Below are positions 8,403 to 17,475 of a stretch of DNA of 58,875 nt, in pieces. Numbering within the stretch: position 1 is the stretch's first letter; every line of letters starts with the position of its first letter. The stretch is from Natrialbaceae archaeon. Lineage in GTDB: Archaea; Halobacteriota; Halobacteria; Halobacteriales; Natrialbaceae. Below the pieces are notes generated by a model. That model was not told where the DNA came from. It saw only the letters and a program-made list of their open reading frames with translations, and searched no databases. The position numbers and the translations under genes are program-made. The stretch covers positions 1-58,875 of the forward strand of contig PWMF01000207.1 of NCBI GenBank assembly GCA_003559215.1, in the 5' to 3' direction.

Positions 8403-8885
8403 TCACGTCACCGAGAGCGTTCCGCGCTCACACGCCGTCCCGACGGCGACCGACCACTCGAGGACGCCCGACTCGAGGCAGCGTCCCGCGTAGCTCGCGT
8501 ACGTGTCGACGCTCTCGCCGGGAGCCAGCGACGGCGCCTCGAGTTCGTCCTCGACGCGGCCCACCTCGAGGGAGATCGGCGTCGAGCGCGTCTTCCCGCC
8601 GCAGTTGAGTACCGTGATCAGAAACTCGGCGCGTCCCTCCGGCCCGGAAACCGACTCCGGGACCGAGACGGACAGCTCGAGCGCGGGCGGGGCGGTGTCG
8701 GTCTCGTCTCGGCCGATTTCGTCGCCGGCCTCGTCAGTTTGTTCGTCGTCGGACGCCCCTCCGACGTCCACGTCGCCACCGTTCGAGTCCGCGTCGGCTC
8801 CCTTGCCGGGGCCGACGACGCTGATCGCGCCCCCGATCAACGTCAGCCCGCCCGCGATCACGCTCCGTCGATACGGCTCTGTCAT
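8403..8885 (-). CDS. Predicted exported protein with CARDB-like beta domain
   Basis: 160-residue protein with an N-terminal RR-containing hydrophobic segment (PYRRSVIAGGLTLIGGAISV), resembling a twin-arginine signal peptide but without the full consensus. An acidic linker rich in D, E and G follows, then a beta-rich region of about 90 residues (LELSVSVPES to GTLSVT) with the pattern of a CARDB/DUF11 extracellular domain: FLITVLNCGGKTRSTP and LAPGESV. It is probably secreted or membrane-anchored. An ATG three codons upstream (8894) is an alternative start. Its end is 12 bases from the converging BrkB gene. Confidence 0.6.
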   Translation of the reverse strand: MTEPYRRSVIAGGLTLIGGAISVVGPGKGADADSNGGDVDVGGASDDEQTDEAGDEIGRDETDTAPPALELSVSVPESVSGPEGRAEFLITVLNCGGKTRSTPISLEVGRVEDELEAPSLAPGESVDTYASYAGRCLESGVLEWSVAVGTACERGTLSVT

Positions 8886-9300
8886 ACACAGCATATCCCA
8901 GCTAATGTATATCAGTATCTGGTTAATACAGACGATTGGAACTGATAGAACAATTTACAGGGATCCGTTACCGGACTGCTACTCGGTTCCGCCCCACCGA
9001 ACCGGGTGAAACGTTGTGAAACGAGCGAAACGTCCCGAATCGTTCCGAGCTATCGGTCGGTTCCGCGAACCGCGGCGTGTATCGTTCGTGTTCGCTGCGC
9101 CTCGATCGCCTCGAAGAGGTCCGCGACCGCGGTCTCGGCGACGTCGTCGTGGGCGCGACCGCTCCCGATCGCTGCCGGGGGCTCCCGATCGTCGACGGTG
9201 ACCGCGACGGGCACGACGGACCCTACGAGGTCGGACGGTGAACGGCTGTCGGTTCGTCCGACCGATACGTTCTCACCGACGGGGCCCGAATCGACGACGA
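8886..9300. other. 415-base region between divergent genes
   Basis: Contains AT-richer promoter-like sequence near 8890-8960 (for example aatgtatatcag and ggttaatacag), suitable for the minus-strand exported-protein gene. The rest is GC-rich and holds a minus-strand open frame at 9050-9214, listed separately. No RNA gene or repeat was seen. Confidence 0.5.
9050..9214 (-). CDS. Possible short hypothetical gene or remnant, divergent from the Bat-like gene
   Basis: From the GTG at 9214 a 54-residue product can be read (VPVAVTVDDREPPAAIG at the start, ending HAAVRGTDR). Codons show the third-position G/C and acidic bias of real genes here (DDVAETAVADLFEAIEAQR), which the opposite strand lacks. 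The open frame also continues to the right without a stop into the start of the Bat-like gene, so the true start is uncertain and it could be the 3' remnant of a longer gene. No family recognised. Confidence 0.3.
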   Translation of the reverse strand: MPVAVTVDDREPPAAIGSGRAHDDVAETAVADLFEAIEAQRTRTIHAAVRGTDR

Positions 9301-12156
9301 ATGGTTTCCGTACGGACCCGCGGCAATTCCCGGCTGCTCGTCGCCGAGGCCGGCGCCGCGACGGCGATAGAGGATCGCGTCCGCGACCTCGAGCCGGGTG
9401 ACGTTCGCTCGGTCGCGGACGCCGGAACTGCACTCGAGGCGCTGTCGGCGACCGAGATCGACTGCGTCGTCGCCGCGCAGCGACTCGACGGTGCGACGGG
9501 GCTCGAGCTGCTCGAACAGCTTCGGGAGCGCGATCCCGCACTTCCGGTCGTGCTCGTCACGGACGAGGGAAGCGAGGGGCTCGCGAGCGACGCGATCGCC
9601 GCGGGGGTGACCGAGTACCTCCCTCGTCGCGACATAGCCGAGCTCGGGGCGACGATCGACCGCGCGCTCTCGACGGGAGCCGCCGAACGCCGGCGCCGGG
9701 AGCGAACCCGGCAGTTCGAGTCGATCTTCGCGGATCCCGACGCCTACTCGTGGATCCTCGAGCCCGACGGTCGGATCCGCCGGGCCAACGAGGTCGCGCT
9801 CGAGGCGCTCGACGCCGGCGCCGACGACCTCGAGAACCGACCGTTCTCGTCGCTGGCGTGGTGGGAACCCGACGGGGCGATCGACGGAGCGATCGATCGG
9901 GCCGTGGAGGGGACGATCGCCCGCCGGGAGCTTAAGGTGGTCCTCGACGACGGGCGCAAAACGGAGCCGAGGACGCTCGACGTAACCGTTCGGCCGGTCC
10001 GGGATGAGGCCGGGACCGTCGTCTCGCTGTTCGCCCGCGCGGTCGACGTCACCGAGCGTGTGCGCCTCGAGACCGAACTCCGGCAGTCCGAGGAACTCCA
10101 CCGGGTGACGCTCAACCACATGACCGACACCGTCCTCATCACCGACGAGGAGGGCGCGTTCACGTACGTCTGTCCGAACGTCCACTTCATATTTGGCTAC
10201 ACCGACGAGGAGATCCACGAGATGGGGACGATCGACGAGCTCCTGGAGCCGGACCTGTTCGACCGGGAGGAGCTCGCCGCCGAGGGGGTGCTGACGAACA
10301 TCGAGTGTACGGCGACTGACAAGGCCGGCCGGGAACACAGCCTGCTGGTCAACGTCCGGGAGGTGTCGATCCAGGACGGAACGATGCTCTACAGCTGTCG
10401 GGACATCACTACCCGAAAGCGCCGCGAGGAGGCGCTGACGGCGCTGCACGGCACCGCCCGCGAGCTGCTGTACGCCGAGACCGAGCCCGAGATCGCCGAC
10501 CGGATCGTCGCTGACGCGACCGACGTCCTCGACCTCGAAGCCAGCGCGGCGCTGCGGTTCGACACCGACGAGAACGTGTTGCGACCGGTGGCGGCCTCGA
10601 CGGGGATGGATCGACTGCACGGCCCGCTTCCGGCCAGACGGGCGAACGACGACAGTATATCCGGCCAGGTCTTCCTCACCGGCGAAGCCCAGTTCTTCGC
10701 CGACGTTCGGGAGTCGCCGACGCTGTCGGATCCGACCACGGAGCTGCGGTCGGTGGGGTTCGTCCCGCTCGGAGATCACGGCGTCTTCGTCGTCGGCTCG
10801 CCGGAGATAGACGCGTTCGACGAGGTCTCGCGGGAGCTGACCGAGCTGCTCGCGGCGACCGCGGAGGCAGCCCTCGACCGAGTCGAGCGCGAGCGGCGCC
10901 TGCGAGATCGCGACCGGGAACTCAAGCGACGGAACCGGCAGCTCACCCGCCTCAACCGGATAAACGAGATTATTCGGGAGATCGACGCCGCACTGGTCGG
11001 CGCCGAAACCCGCGAAGAGATCGAACGCGCCGTCTGCGAGCGGCTGACGGCGGCCGAACGGTTCGCGTTCGCCTGGATCGGGACGGCCGACGCCGCTGGC
11101 GAGCTCCTCGAGTCGAGCGCTCGCGACGGCAGCGGCCGGGGCCGGGAGTACCTCGACAGCGTCTCCTTCTCGCTCGCGGACGCGACCGAGCCCGCGGCCC
11201 GCGCCGCGGCGACCCGGGAGACGACGGTCGTCCCGAACGTCGTCGAAAACCTCCACGACGAGCCGTGGCGACGGGCCGCCCTCTCGCGGGACTACCAGTC
11301 GGCGATCGGCGTGCCGCTGGCCTACGACGAGTTTACCTACGGCGTGCTGGCCGTCTACGCCGACCGACCCGACGCGTTCGACGACACGACCCGCGCGGTG
11401 CTCGCGGAACTCGGGGAGACGATCGCCGCCGCGATCGCCGCGGTCGAACGAAAGCGGGCGCTGCTGTCGGACTCGCGGACCCGCCTCGAGTTCGACGTTG
11501 CCGACGAGGAGTTCGTCTTCGCGCGCCTCGCCCGTCGGCTGGACTGCGTACTCTCCTTCGACGGCGGCGTTCGCCAGCACGAGGGAACCGTCGCGGTGTT
11601 CGTCACTGTCGACGGCGCCTCCGCGGAGGACGTCGCGGCGGCCGCAACCGATCTCGTCGCCGTCGAGGATGCCCAGGCCGTCGGCGACGGCGACGGATCG
11701 ACGGTGTTGCTCGAGCTCTCGCGGCCGTTCCTGGCGCTTCGGCTCGCCGATCACGGGATCGTCCTGCACCGGCTCGATGCCACGCCCGAGACCACGCGGC
11801 TGGTCGTGGACGTCCCGAGCAGCGTCGACCCCGGCGCCAGCGCCGACGTCGTCGCGAACGCTTTTACCGACGTCGAGCTTCGCTCGAAGCGCACCGTCGA
11901 GCGGACGGCCCCGCAGGACCTGCGCGCGGATCTGCTCGATCGGCTAACCGACCGCCAGCTCGAGGTCGTTCAGATGGCCTACTACGGCGGCTACTTCGAA
12001 TCGCCCCGCGAGCGTTCCGGGGCGGAGATCGCCGAGACGCTCGGTATCTCGTCGGCAGCGTTCTACCGCCACATCCGTCGAGTGCAGCGAACGCTGTTCT
12101 CGGTGCTGCTCGAGGAGATCGGTCTCCCGGCGGCGCCGTCACCGGGGGTTGAATAG
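9301..12156 (+). CDS. Bat-like multi-sensor transcription regulator (REC-like, PAS, PAS, GAF, GAF, HTH_10)
   Basis: 951-residue regulator of the bacterio-opsin activator type. Domains by eye: receiver-like domain about 1-115; PAS at about 130-245 and 265-370 (second contains DTVLITDEEGAFTYV); GAF at about 385-525 and 560-720; bacterio-opsin-activator middle domain about 735-870; C-terminal HTH_10 about 885-940 with LTDRQLEVVQMAYYGGYF, then AEIAETLGISSAAFYRHIRR. The receiver lacks the phospho-acceptor: where an aspartate is expected (residue 59 in DCVVAAQRL) there is alanine, so signalling is probably by ligands or redox through PAS/GAF rather than phosphorylation. The start at 9301 places the REC-like fold at the N-terminus; an in-frame start at 9238 is possible. 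Bat activates bop and crtB in Halobacterium; the target here is unknown. Confidence 0.88.
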   Translation: MVSVRTRGNSRLLVAEAGAATAIEDRVRDLEPGDVRSVADAGTALEALSATEIDCVVAAQRLDGATGLELLEQLRERDPALPVVLVTDEGSEGLASDAIAAGVTEYLPRRDIAELGATIDRALSTGAAERRRRERTRQFESIFADPDAYSWILEPDGRIRRANEVALEALDAGADDLENRPFSSLAWWEPDGAIDGAIDRAVEGTIARRELKVVLDDGRKTEPRTLDVTVRPVRDEAGTVVSLFARAVDVTERVRLETELRQSEELHRVTLNHMTDTVLITDEEGAFTYVCPNVHFIFGYTDEEIHEMGTIDELLEPDLFDREELAAEGVLTNIECTATDKAGREHSLLVNVREVSIQDGTMLYSCRDITTRKRREEALTALHGTARELLYAETEPEIADRIVADATDVLDLEASAALRFDTDENVLRPVAASTGMDRLHGPLPARRANDDSISGQVFLTGEAQFFADVRESPTLSDPTTELRSVGFVPLGDHGVFVVGSPEIDAFDEVSRELTELLAATAEAALDRVERERRLRDRDRELKRRNRQLTRLNRINEIIREIDAALVGAETREEIERAVCERLTAAERFAFAWIGTADAAGELLESSARDGSGRGREYLDSVSFSLADATEPAARAAATRETTVVPNVVENLHDEPWRRAALSRDYQSAIGVPLAYDEFTYGVLAVYADRPDAFDDTTRAVLAELGETIAAAIAAVERKRALLSDSRTRLEFDVADEEFVFARLARRLDCVLSFDGGVRQHEGTVAVFVTVDGASAEDVAAAATDLVAVEDAQAVGDGDGSTVLLELSRPFLALRLADHGIVLHRLDATPETTRLVVDVPSSVDPGASADVVANAFTDVELRSKRTVERTAPQDLRADLLDRLTDRQLEVVQMAYYGGYFESPRERSGAEIAETLGISSAAFYRHIRRVQRTLFSVLLEEIGLPAAPSPGVE

Positions 12157-12213
12157 TGAACCCTCTTCGGTACCGGGGGCTAGCTATCTGACGAACACGC
12201 TCAACCTAATATC

Positions 12214-12223
12214 CCTTTTATTG
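12214..12223 (+). promoter_or_regulatory. TATA-like box upstream of small zinc-ribbon gene
   Basis: The sequence ccttttattg lies about 41-50 bases before the ATG at 12264, in an AT-rich pocket (12205-12231) that stands out from the GC-rich surroundings. A transcript would start about 15 bases before the ATG. Confidence 0.45.
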
Positions 12224-12263
12224 TTAGTATACGAGCTCGACCGAACCGCTCGTCACACCTATC

Positions 12264-12404
12264 ATGAAAGACGTCAAACTCGATCCGAGCGAGGAATCGA
12301 CATACGAGTGTTTCGGCTGCGGAACCGTCGTCAAGGCAACGGCACCGGAGTCCTGTCCCCGCTGCGGGTCGGACATGCGAAACCGGGCCACGCCACTCGA
12401 GTGA
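12264..12404 (+). CDS. Rubrerythrin-like zinc-ribbon mini-protein
   Basis: 46-residue protein starting MKDVKLDPSEESTYECFGCG, with CFGC and CPRC pairs 14 residues apart, the pattern of the rubrerythrin-like zinc-ribbon domain found in many short haloarchaeal proteins. The product ends RNRATPLE. It is supported by the TATA-like sequence upstream and by acidic, third-position-GC codon use. Function unknown; possible metal or redox sensing is only inference. Confidence 0.75.
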   Translation: MKDVKLDPSEESTYECFGCGTVVKATAPESCPRCGSDMRNRATPLE

Positions 12405-12416
12405 GCGACGGGACGG

Positions 12417-13043
12417 CTACCGGTCCGTGAGATACTCGATCGCCTCCTCATCGGTGACCTGGCCGAAATCCCGGTAGAACTGGCCCACGGCCCGAAAGTT
12501 TCTCGGAGTGAGGAGTGCGACCACCTCGTCGGTTTCCGACTCGAGATCGGCGACGGCATCGGGCGAGCCGACCGGGATCGCAAGCACGATCCGTTCGGCA
12601 CCGGCCTCGCGGACCTGTCTGAGACAGGCGATCGCGGTCGCCCCAGTTGCGACCCCATCGTCGACGACGATCGCTCGTTTTCCTGCGAGTTCGGACAGAG
12701 AATCGTCCCCTCGGTACCGAGTCGCTTTCTCCCGTGCCTTCTCGACTTCGCGCTCGCGAACGTCCTCGAGGTGCGACTCCGAGACGCCGAGCCGATCGAC
12801 GAGGTCGTCGTTCAGCCAGACGCTGGCGTCGCTTGCGACCGCGCCGACCGCCAGTTCTGGGTTGGACGGTGCACCGAGCTTCCGGGCGACGACAACGTCG
12901 AGATCGGCCTCGAGCGCGTCCGCGACGGGCCGCGCAACCGGGAGCGCGCCCCGGGGGATACCGAGGACGACGTCGGCCTCGATCCCGCGATCCTCGAGTT
13001 CGGCCGCGAGTCGGTCGCCGGCGTCGGATCGGTTCGCGAACAT
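12417..13043 (-). CDS. Phosphoribosyltransferase domain protein
   Basis: 208-residue PRTase-fold protein starting MFANRSDAGDRLAAEL (an ATG three codons upstream is also possible). It has the PRPP-binding loop RAIVVDDGVATGATA at about 123-137 and the N-terminal segment VVLGIPRGALPVARPVADAL typical of the family of stand-alone PRTases and dienelactone-hydrolase-linked PRTases. Substrate is unknown; the flexible hood region EREVEKAREKATRYRG resembles the bacterial and archaeal group that is not a nucleotide-salvage enzyme. It converges on the zinc-ribbon gene. Confidence 0.85.
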   Translation of the reverse strand: MFANRSDAGDRLAAELEDRGIEADVVLGIPRGALPVARPVADALEADLDVVVARKLGAPSNPELAVGAVASDASVWLNDDLVDRLGVSESHLEDVREREVEKAREKATRYRGDDSLSELAGKRAIVVDDGVATGATAIACLRQVREAGAERIVLAIPVGSPDAVADLESETDEVVALLTPRNFRAVGQFYRDFGQVTDEEAIEYLTDR

Positions 13044-13157
13044 AGGAGTCATACGACGCCCGCCTACTATGTCTTATCCTCGCACGAACTGACCGGCCCG
13101 TCTCGAACCGGAAGACGCCTGCCAAACGGCTACCCGGCTGCCGACGTACGGGAACGT

Positions 13158-13934
13158 ATGGGACGACTGCAGCGGACGCTCTCGAACATCACCGAGGAGT
13201 CGGGTACGGACAACGGCTGCATCGGTATCGTCGCCGGCAGCGTCGACTACCCCAACCAGCCCGCGATCGTCGGTCGGGCCGCGCTCCGAACGGGCTCCGA
13301 CCACGTTCGGGCGGTGGTCACCGAGGAGATCTACGAGATCGTCGCGGGCCACGACCCGAACCTGCTCGCCAGCAAGTACGAGGGCGAACGGTTCGACGCC
13401 GTCGCCGTCGAGCGCGTCGTCGAGGTCAGCGAGTGGGCCGACGCGATGGTGATCGGCCCCGGGTTCGCCGACGCCGAACCGGACGCGATCCGCGAGGCGA
13501 TCGACCGGATCGACGTCCCGATCGTCGTCGACGCCATCGCGATCGAACCCGCGCTCGAGGCCGACCTCTCGAAGGCAGTGCTGACTCCCAACGAATCGGA
13601 GGAGGACGTCATCTCCGACTCCTACGAGTCCCTCGAAGCCTTCACCAGAGAGACGGGTGCCGTCCTGACGTTTACTGGCGGGGTCGACGAGATCATCGCC
13701 GACGGCGAGCGAATGAAAAACGACACCGGGACCTCGGCGCTGACCGTCGCCGGGACGGGCGACACGCTGGCCGGGATCACCGCCTCCCTGCTCGGACAGG
13801 GAATGGACCGCGAGAACGCCGCGGAGCTCGGCGCCTGGGTCCTCGGCAAGAGCGGGGAGCTCGCGACCGCGGAACAGGGACCCGGCGTCCTCGCGACCGA
13901 CGTCATCGAGAAGATCCCGGATACGACCCGCTGA
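13158..13934 (+). CDS. ADP/ATP-dependent NAD(P)HX dehydratase-like sugar-kinase-fold protein
   Basis: 258-residue ribokinase-fold protein related to YjeF C-terminal domain (NnrD), which repairs hydrated NAD(P)H. Seen: GIVAGSVDYPNQPAIVGRAALRTG (family GGS..Y.GAP..A..ALRTG), MVIGPGF, LTPNESEED, and the catalytic/anion-hole motif AGTGDTLAGI near residue 200. Family members are often 280 residues or fused to the epimerase domain, which is absent here. The ATG at 13158 precedes a good family N-terminus. Some substrate-loop residues differ from NnrD, so a related kinase activity cannot be excluded. Confidence 0.75.
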   Translation: MGRLQRTLSNITEESGTDNGCIGIVAGSVDYPNQPAIVGRAALRTGSDHVRAVVTEEIYEIVAGHDPNLLASKYEGERFDAVAVERVVEVSEWADAMVIGPGFADAEPDAIREAIDRIDVPIVVDAIAIEPALEADLSKAVLTPNESEEDVISDSYESLEAFTRETGAVLTFTGGVDEIIADGERMKNDTGTSALTVAGTGDTLAGITASLLGQGMDRENAAELGAWVLGKSGELATAEQGPGVLATDVIEKIPDTTR

Positions 13935-13989
13935 TCGGCGCCGTTCCGGAACCAGGCTTTTGCCGCCTCGCCCTCGACTCGCAGACGTC

Positions 13990-14649
13990 ATGCTCGACTG
14001 GAGTCCTCCACAGGAATCCGAGGAAATCTCCCACCCGTTCGTCGCGGCCGTCTACGATACGGTCGTTCCCGATCGCCTCCTGTTCAGGCCCCATCGGCGG
14101 TACCTGACGGCCGATCTCTCGGGTCGCGTGCTCGACGTCGGCGCCGGAACCGGCGCGAACTTTCCCTACCTCGCCGGTGCCGACGTCGCCTCACACGCGA
14201 TCGAGACCGATCCCCACATGCGCCGGCAGGCCGCAGAGAAGGCCCGCGAGGTCGGCTGTGACGTCACCCTGCGGGACGCCCGAGCGGAGTCGCTGCCGTA
14301 CGACGACGATAGCGTCGACGTCGTCCTCGCCAGCCTGGTGTTCTGTACCATTGCCGACCCCGACCGCGCCCTCGAGGAGGTTGCCCGCGTGTTACGCCCG
14401 GGCGGAGAGCTGCGCTTCCTCGAGCACATCCGGGCCGATGGCTGGCGGGAGCGGGGCCAGGAGCTGCTGAACCCGCTGTGGAGCCGAGCCGCCGGCGGCT
14501 GTCAGCTCACCCGAGATACCGTCGAGCGGTTCGTCTGCCACGACGCCTTCGCGGTCGAGGACCTCGAGCGCGTCGGGGTGGGGATCTTTCCTGCAACACC
14601 GATCGTCCGCGGCACGCTTCGGCGGCGTCACGAGGGGCTCCACAGCTGA
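13990..14649 (+). CDS. Class I SAM-dependent methyltransferase
   Basis: 219-residue methyltransferase with motif I VLDVGAGTGANFPYL at about 44-58, the acidic motif II residue in AIETDPHM, motif post-I RDARAESLPY, and motif IV DVVLASLVFCTI. The arrangement resembles UbiE/Menaquinone-type and small-molecule methyltransferases (LRPGGELRFLEH). The ATG at 13990 gives a sensible N-terminus before FVAAVYDTVVPDRL. Substrate unknown. It is 55 bases downstream of the NAD(P)HX-dehydratase-like gene and may share its transcript. Confidence 0.85.
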   Translation: MLDWSPPQESEEISHPFVAAVYDTVVPDRLLFRPHRRYLTADLSGRVLDVGAGTGANFPYLAGADVASHAIETDPHMRRQAAEKAREVGCDVTLRDARAESLPYDDDSVDVVLASLVFCTIADPDRALEEVARVLRPGGELRFLEHIRADGWRERGQELLNPLWSRAAGGCQLTRDTVERFVCHDAFAVEDLERVGVGIFPATPIVRGTLRRRHEGLHS

Positions 14650-14691
14650 CCCCGGGGCAGCTTTATTGGGACGGAACTCGGCCGTAGAGCC

Positions 14692-15789
14692 ATGACCGAC
14701 GACAAGCTGCGGATGACGCCGGGACCCACCGAGGTTCCCGAACCCGTCCGGCGGGCGATGGGGGAGCCGACGCCGAACCCGGACCTCGAGCCCGAGTTCT
14801 TCGAGTTCTACCGGTCGCTGACCGAAAAGCTCGAGACCGTCTACCGGGCGGGCGACGAGACGGGTGGCGACGACCGAGACGTCGTCGTCCTCGGGGGCGA
14901 GGGGATCCTCGGGCTCGAGGCCGCGGTTGCCTCGCTGGTCGGCCCCGGCGATCGAGTGCTCTGTCTCTCGAACGGGCTCTACGGCGATGGCTTCACCGAC
15001 TTCGTCGAGAACTACGGCGGGGAAGCGGTCGTCAGCGAGGTACCCTGGCGCGAGTCCCTCGGCGGCAACGTCGTCGCGGACGTCCTCGACAGGGACGGCG
15101 AGTTCGACGTCGCGACGATGGTTCACTGCGAGACGCCGACGGGATCGCTGAATAGCCTCGAGGGGATCCTCGACACCCTCGCGGACCACGGCGTCGCCTC
15201 GATCGTCGACGCGGTCTCCTCGCTGGGCGGGACGTCGGTGCCGACCGGGAAGATCGACGTCTGTCTCGGCGCGAGCCAGAAGTGTCTCAGCGCGCCCCCG
15301 GGACTGACCACCTGCGCGGTCAGCGACCGGGCCTGGAGGCGCATGGAGTCGGTCGACAACCCCTCACTGTACGCCGACCTCGGCCCCTGGCGAACGGCCG
15401 CCGACGAGGAGTGGTTCCCCTACACCCACCTCTCGTCGAACCTGTACGGGCTCGACGCCGCCGTCGATCTGCTGCTCGAGGAGGGGCTCGAGGACGTCTT
15501 CGCGCGCCACGAAGCGGCCGCGGCAACGTGTCGGTCCCGCGCAGCCGACCTCGACCTCGAGCCGTATCCGACCAGCGAGGCCGACTGCTCGCCGACCGTC
15601 ACCGCCCTCGCGGTCGAGGGCCGGGCGAGGGCGCTCCAACAGGCGGTACTCGAGGAGCACGACATCCTGCTGGCGACGGGGCTGGGCGACCTCGCAGACG
15701 ACGTTCTTCGGGTCGGCCACATGGGTCACAACGCGCGAGTCGATCGCGTCGAGCGGACGATGGACGCCCTCGCCGACGTCCTCGACTGA
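14692..15789 (+). CDS. Class V aminotransferase (alanine-glyoxylate / serine-pyruvate type)
   Basis: PLP-dependent enzyme of 365 residues. It starts with the family signature RMTPGPTEVPEPVRRAM; the PLP-lysine is K197 in GASQKCLSAPPG and the pyridine-ring aspartate is D173 in IVDAVSSLGG. Relatives transfer amino groups from alanine or serine to glyoxylate or pyruvate, or cleave phosphonate-type substrates; the exact reaction cannot be told. Length is standard for the family. A TTTATTG box lies about 25 bases before the start. Confidence 0.88.
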   Translation: MTDDKLRMTPGPTEVPEPVRRAMGEPTPNPDLEPEFFEFYRSLTEKLETVYRAGDETGGDDRDVVVLGGEGILGLEAAVASLVGPGDRVLCLSNGLYGDGFTDFVENYGGEAVVSEVPWRESLGGNVVADVLDRDGEFDVATMVHCETPTGSLNSLEGILDTLADHGVASIVDAVSSLGGTSVPTGKIDVCLGASQKCLSAPPGLTTCAVSDRAWRRMESVDNPSLYADLGPWRTAADEEWFPYTHLSSNLYGLDAAVDLLLEEGLEDVFARHEAAAATCRSRAADLDLEPYPTSEADCSPTVTALAVEGRARALQQAVLEEHDILLATGLGDLADDVLRVGHMGHNARVDRVERTMDALADVLD

Positions 15790-15883
15790 CGGGATCCGCG
15801 AGCGACGGATTGGCCGGGTGTGTACCCCGAACCCGGAGCCTGCAGGTGGAACCGTTTCCCCGGAACCGCCGCTATACCTACGC

Positions 15884-16162
15884 ATGGACGAACCCGACAA
15901 GGAGCCGACGGAGAAACCGACCAACGATAGGCAGGAAGCCGAACGGGAGGGGAAGTGGATGGCTCGCAACTGGATCGGCATCGCCGTCGTCTCGATTCTC
16001 GCGTTGCTCGTGCTTGCCGTCGGTATGATGCAGGCGACGGGACTGGTCGACGTCTTTGCACCCATCGCCGACTCCGAAACCGGACAGTGGGCCGCCTTCG
16101 GCGTGCTCGCGCTGATCGTGCTCGCGCTGGGCGGCTGGAGCTGGCGGGCGATCGTGAGCTGA
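15884..16162 (+). CDS. Small two-span membrane protein
   Basis: 92-residue protein with a charged cytoplasmic N-tail (MDEPDKEPTEKPTNDRQEAE) and two hydrophobic helices at about 30-50 and 67-85, the second followed by WSWRAIVS. The ATG at 15884 was chosen because the upstream in-frame residues are proline-rich and atypical. No family recognised. It sits between the aminotransferase and the YchF GTPase. Confidence 0.7.
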   Translation: MDEPDKEPTEKPTNDRQEAEREGKWMARNWIGIAVVSILALLVLAVGMMQATGLVDVFAPIADSETGQWAAFGVLALIVLALGGWSWRAIVS

Positions 16163-16269
16163 CGACGGCTCCCTCGTAGCGCCGATTCGACTGCAGATTG
16201 CTATGGCTATTCGTGGCACGCTGGTACCGGAAAGAAACCCGTTTAGGCATCGCCGTGCCAGACACTCCA

Positions 16270-17463
16270 ATGAGTTACCGGATCGGACTCGTCGGCAAAC
16301 CCTCCGTCGGCAAGTCCTCCTTCTTCAACGCTGCAACGATGAACGACGTTCCCGAGGGGGCCTACCCGTTCACGACCATCGACCCGAGCGTCGGCGAGGC
16401 GTACGTCCGCGTCGACTGTGCCGCCCCGGAGTTCGACGAGGAGTGTACGCCGTCGGTCGGCTACTGCGACGACGGGACGCGGTTCGTCCCGACGAAGCTC
16501 GTCGACGTCGCCGGGCTGATCCCCGGTGCTCACGAGGGCAACGGGCTGGGCAACCAGTTTCTCACCGACCTCAACGAGACCGACGTACTGGTCCACGTCG
16601 TCGACTTCTCCGGCGAGACCGATCTCGAGGGCGAACCCACCGAGGGCCACGACCCCCGCGACGATATCGATTTCTTAGAGGAAGAGCTTGACCAGTGGTA
16701 CCTGGGCATTCTCGAGAAAGGGATCAATAGGTACGAGTCCGGATATACGACCGAGGAGGACGCCATCGAGGAAGAGCTCGCCGAGCAGATGAGCGCGTTC
16801 AAGACCAACGAGGACGAGATCAAGCGCCTGATCCGGAGGGTCGGGATCGGCTTCGAGCCCGCCGAGTGGGACGCCGACGACAGGCTCGAGCTCGCCCGCG
16901 AGATCCGCACGGAGACCAAGCCGATGCTGATCGCGGCGAACAAGATGGATACGCCGGAAGCGCAGAAAAACTACGAGGAGATCACGAACGATCCCGACTA
17001 CGACCACCTGACGATCGTTCCCTGTAGCGCCCACGCTGAGAAGGCCCTCAAATCAGCCGACAAGGCCGGCGTCGTCGACTACCGACCTGGCGACGACGAG
17101 TTCGAAATCACGGGCGATATCTCGAGCGAGCAGGAACAGGGTCTCGAGGAGATCCGCGACTTCCTCAACGAGTACGGCGCGACGGGCGTCCAGGCAGCCC
17201 TCGAGTCGGCGCTGTTCGACGTCCTCGGGGTCGTCCCAGTGTTCCCGGGCGGTGCCAACGGCCTGGGCAACGAGCGCGGCGAGGTGCTGCCGGACTGTTA
17301 CCTGATCCCGCCCGAGTCGACCGCCGAGGAGTTCGCCTACAGCCTCCACTCCGATATCGGCGACGGCTTCCTCCACGCCATCGACTGTCGGTCGAACCGC
17401 CAGCTCGGCAAGGACTACGCGGTCGAATCGCGGGACGTCCTCGAGGTCATCACGACGAACTGA
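16270..17463 (+). CDS. Archaeal YchF/Obg-type GTPase (redox-regulated ATPase YchF family)
   Basis: P-loop NTPase of 397 residues in the TRAFAC Obg-like group. G1 is GKPSVGKSS at 9-17, G3 is DVAGLIPGAHEGNGLGNQF, G4 is NKMD, and a C-terminal TGS-like domain (DCYLIPPEST to RDVLEVI) follows a helical insert. YchF/OLA1 proteins bind ribosomes and hydrolyse ATP or GTP; the archaeal clade has this long helical domain. The ATG at 16270 starts MSYRIGLVGKPS, directly before G1; a longer frame from 16198 is not conserved-looking. An aaagaaac stretch about 30 bases upstream could be part of the promoter. Confidence 0.92.
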   Translation: MSYRIGLVGKPSVGKSSFFNAATMNDVPEGAYPFTTIDPSVGEAYVRVDCAAPEFDEECTPSVGYCDDGTRFVPTKLVDVAGLIPGAHEGNGLGNQFLTDLNETDVLVHVVDFSGETDLEGEPTEGHDPRDDIDFLEEELDQWYLGILEKGINRYESGYTTEEDAIEEELAEQMSAFKTNEDEIKRLIRRVGIGFEPAEWDADDRLELAREIRTETKPMLIAANKMDTPEAQKNYEEITNDPDYDHLTIVPCSAHAEKALKSADKAGVVDYRPGDDEFEITGDISSEQEQGLEEIRDFLNEYGATGVQAALESALFDVLGVVPVFPGGANGLGNERGEVLPDCYLIPPESTAEEFAYSLHSDIGDGFLHAIDCRSNRQLGKDYAVESRDVLEVITTN

Positions 17464-17475
17464 CGCGAAGACTGA

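Noticed and set aside
9223-11769. 848-codon open frame antisense to the Bat-like gene
   Set aside because: It is a high-GC shadow of the real + strand gene; composition lacks a recognisable domain, and the + frame shows PAS, GAF and HTH motifs.
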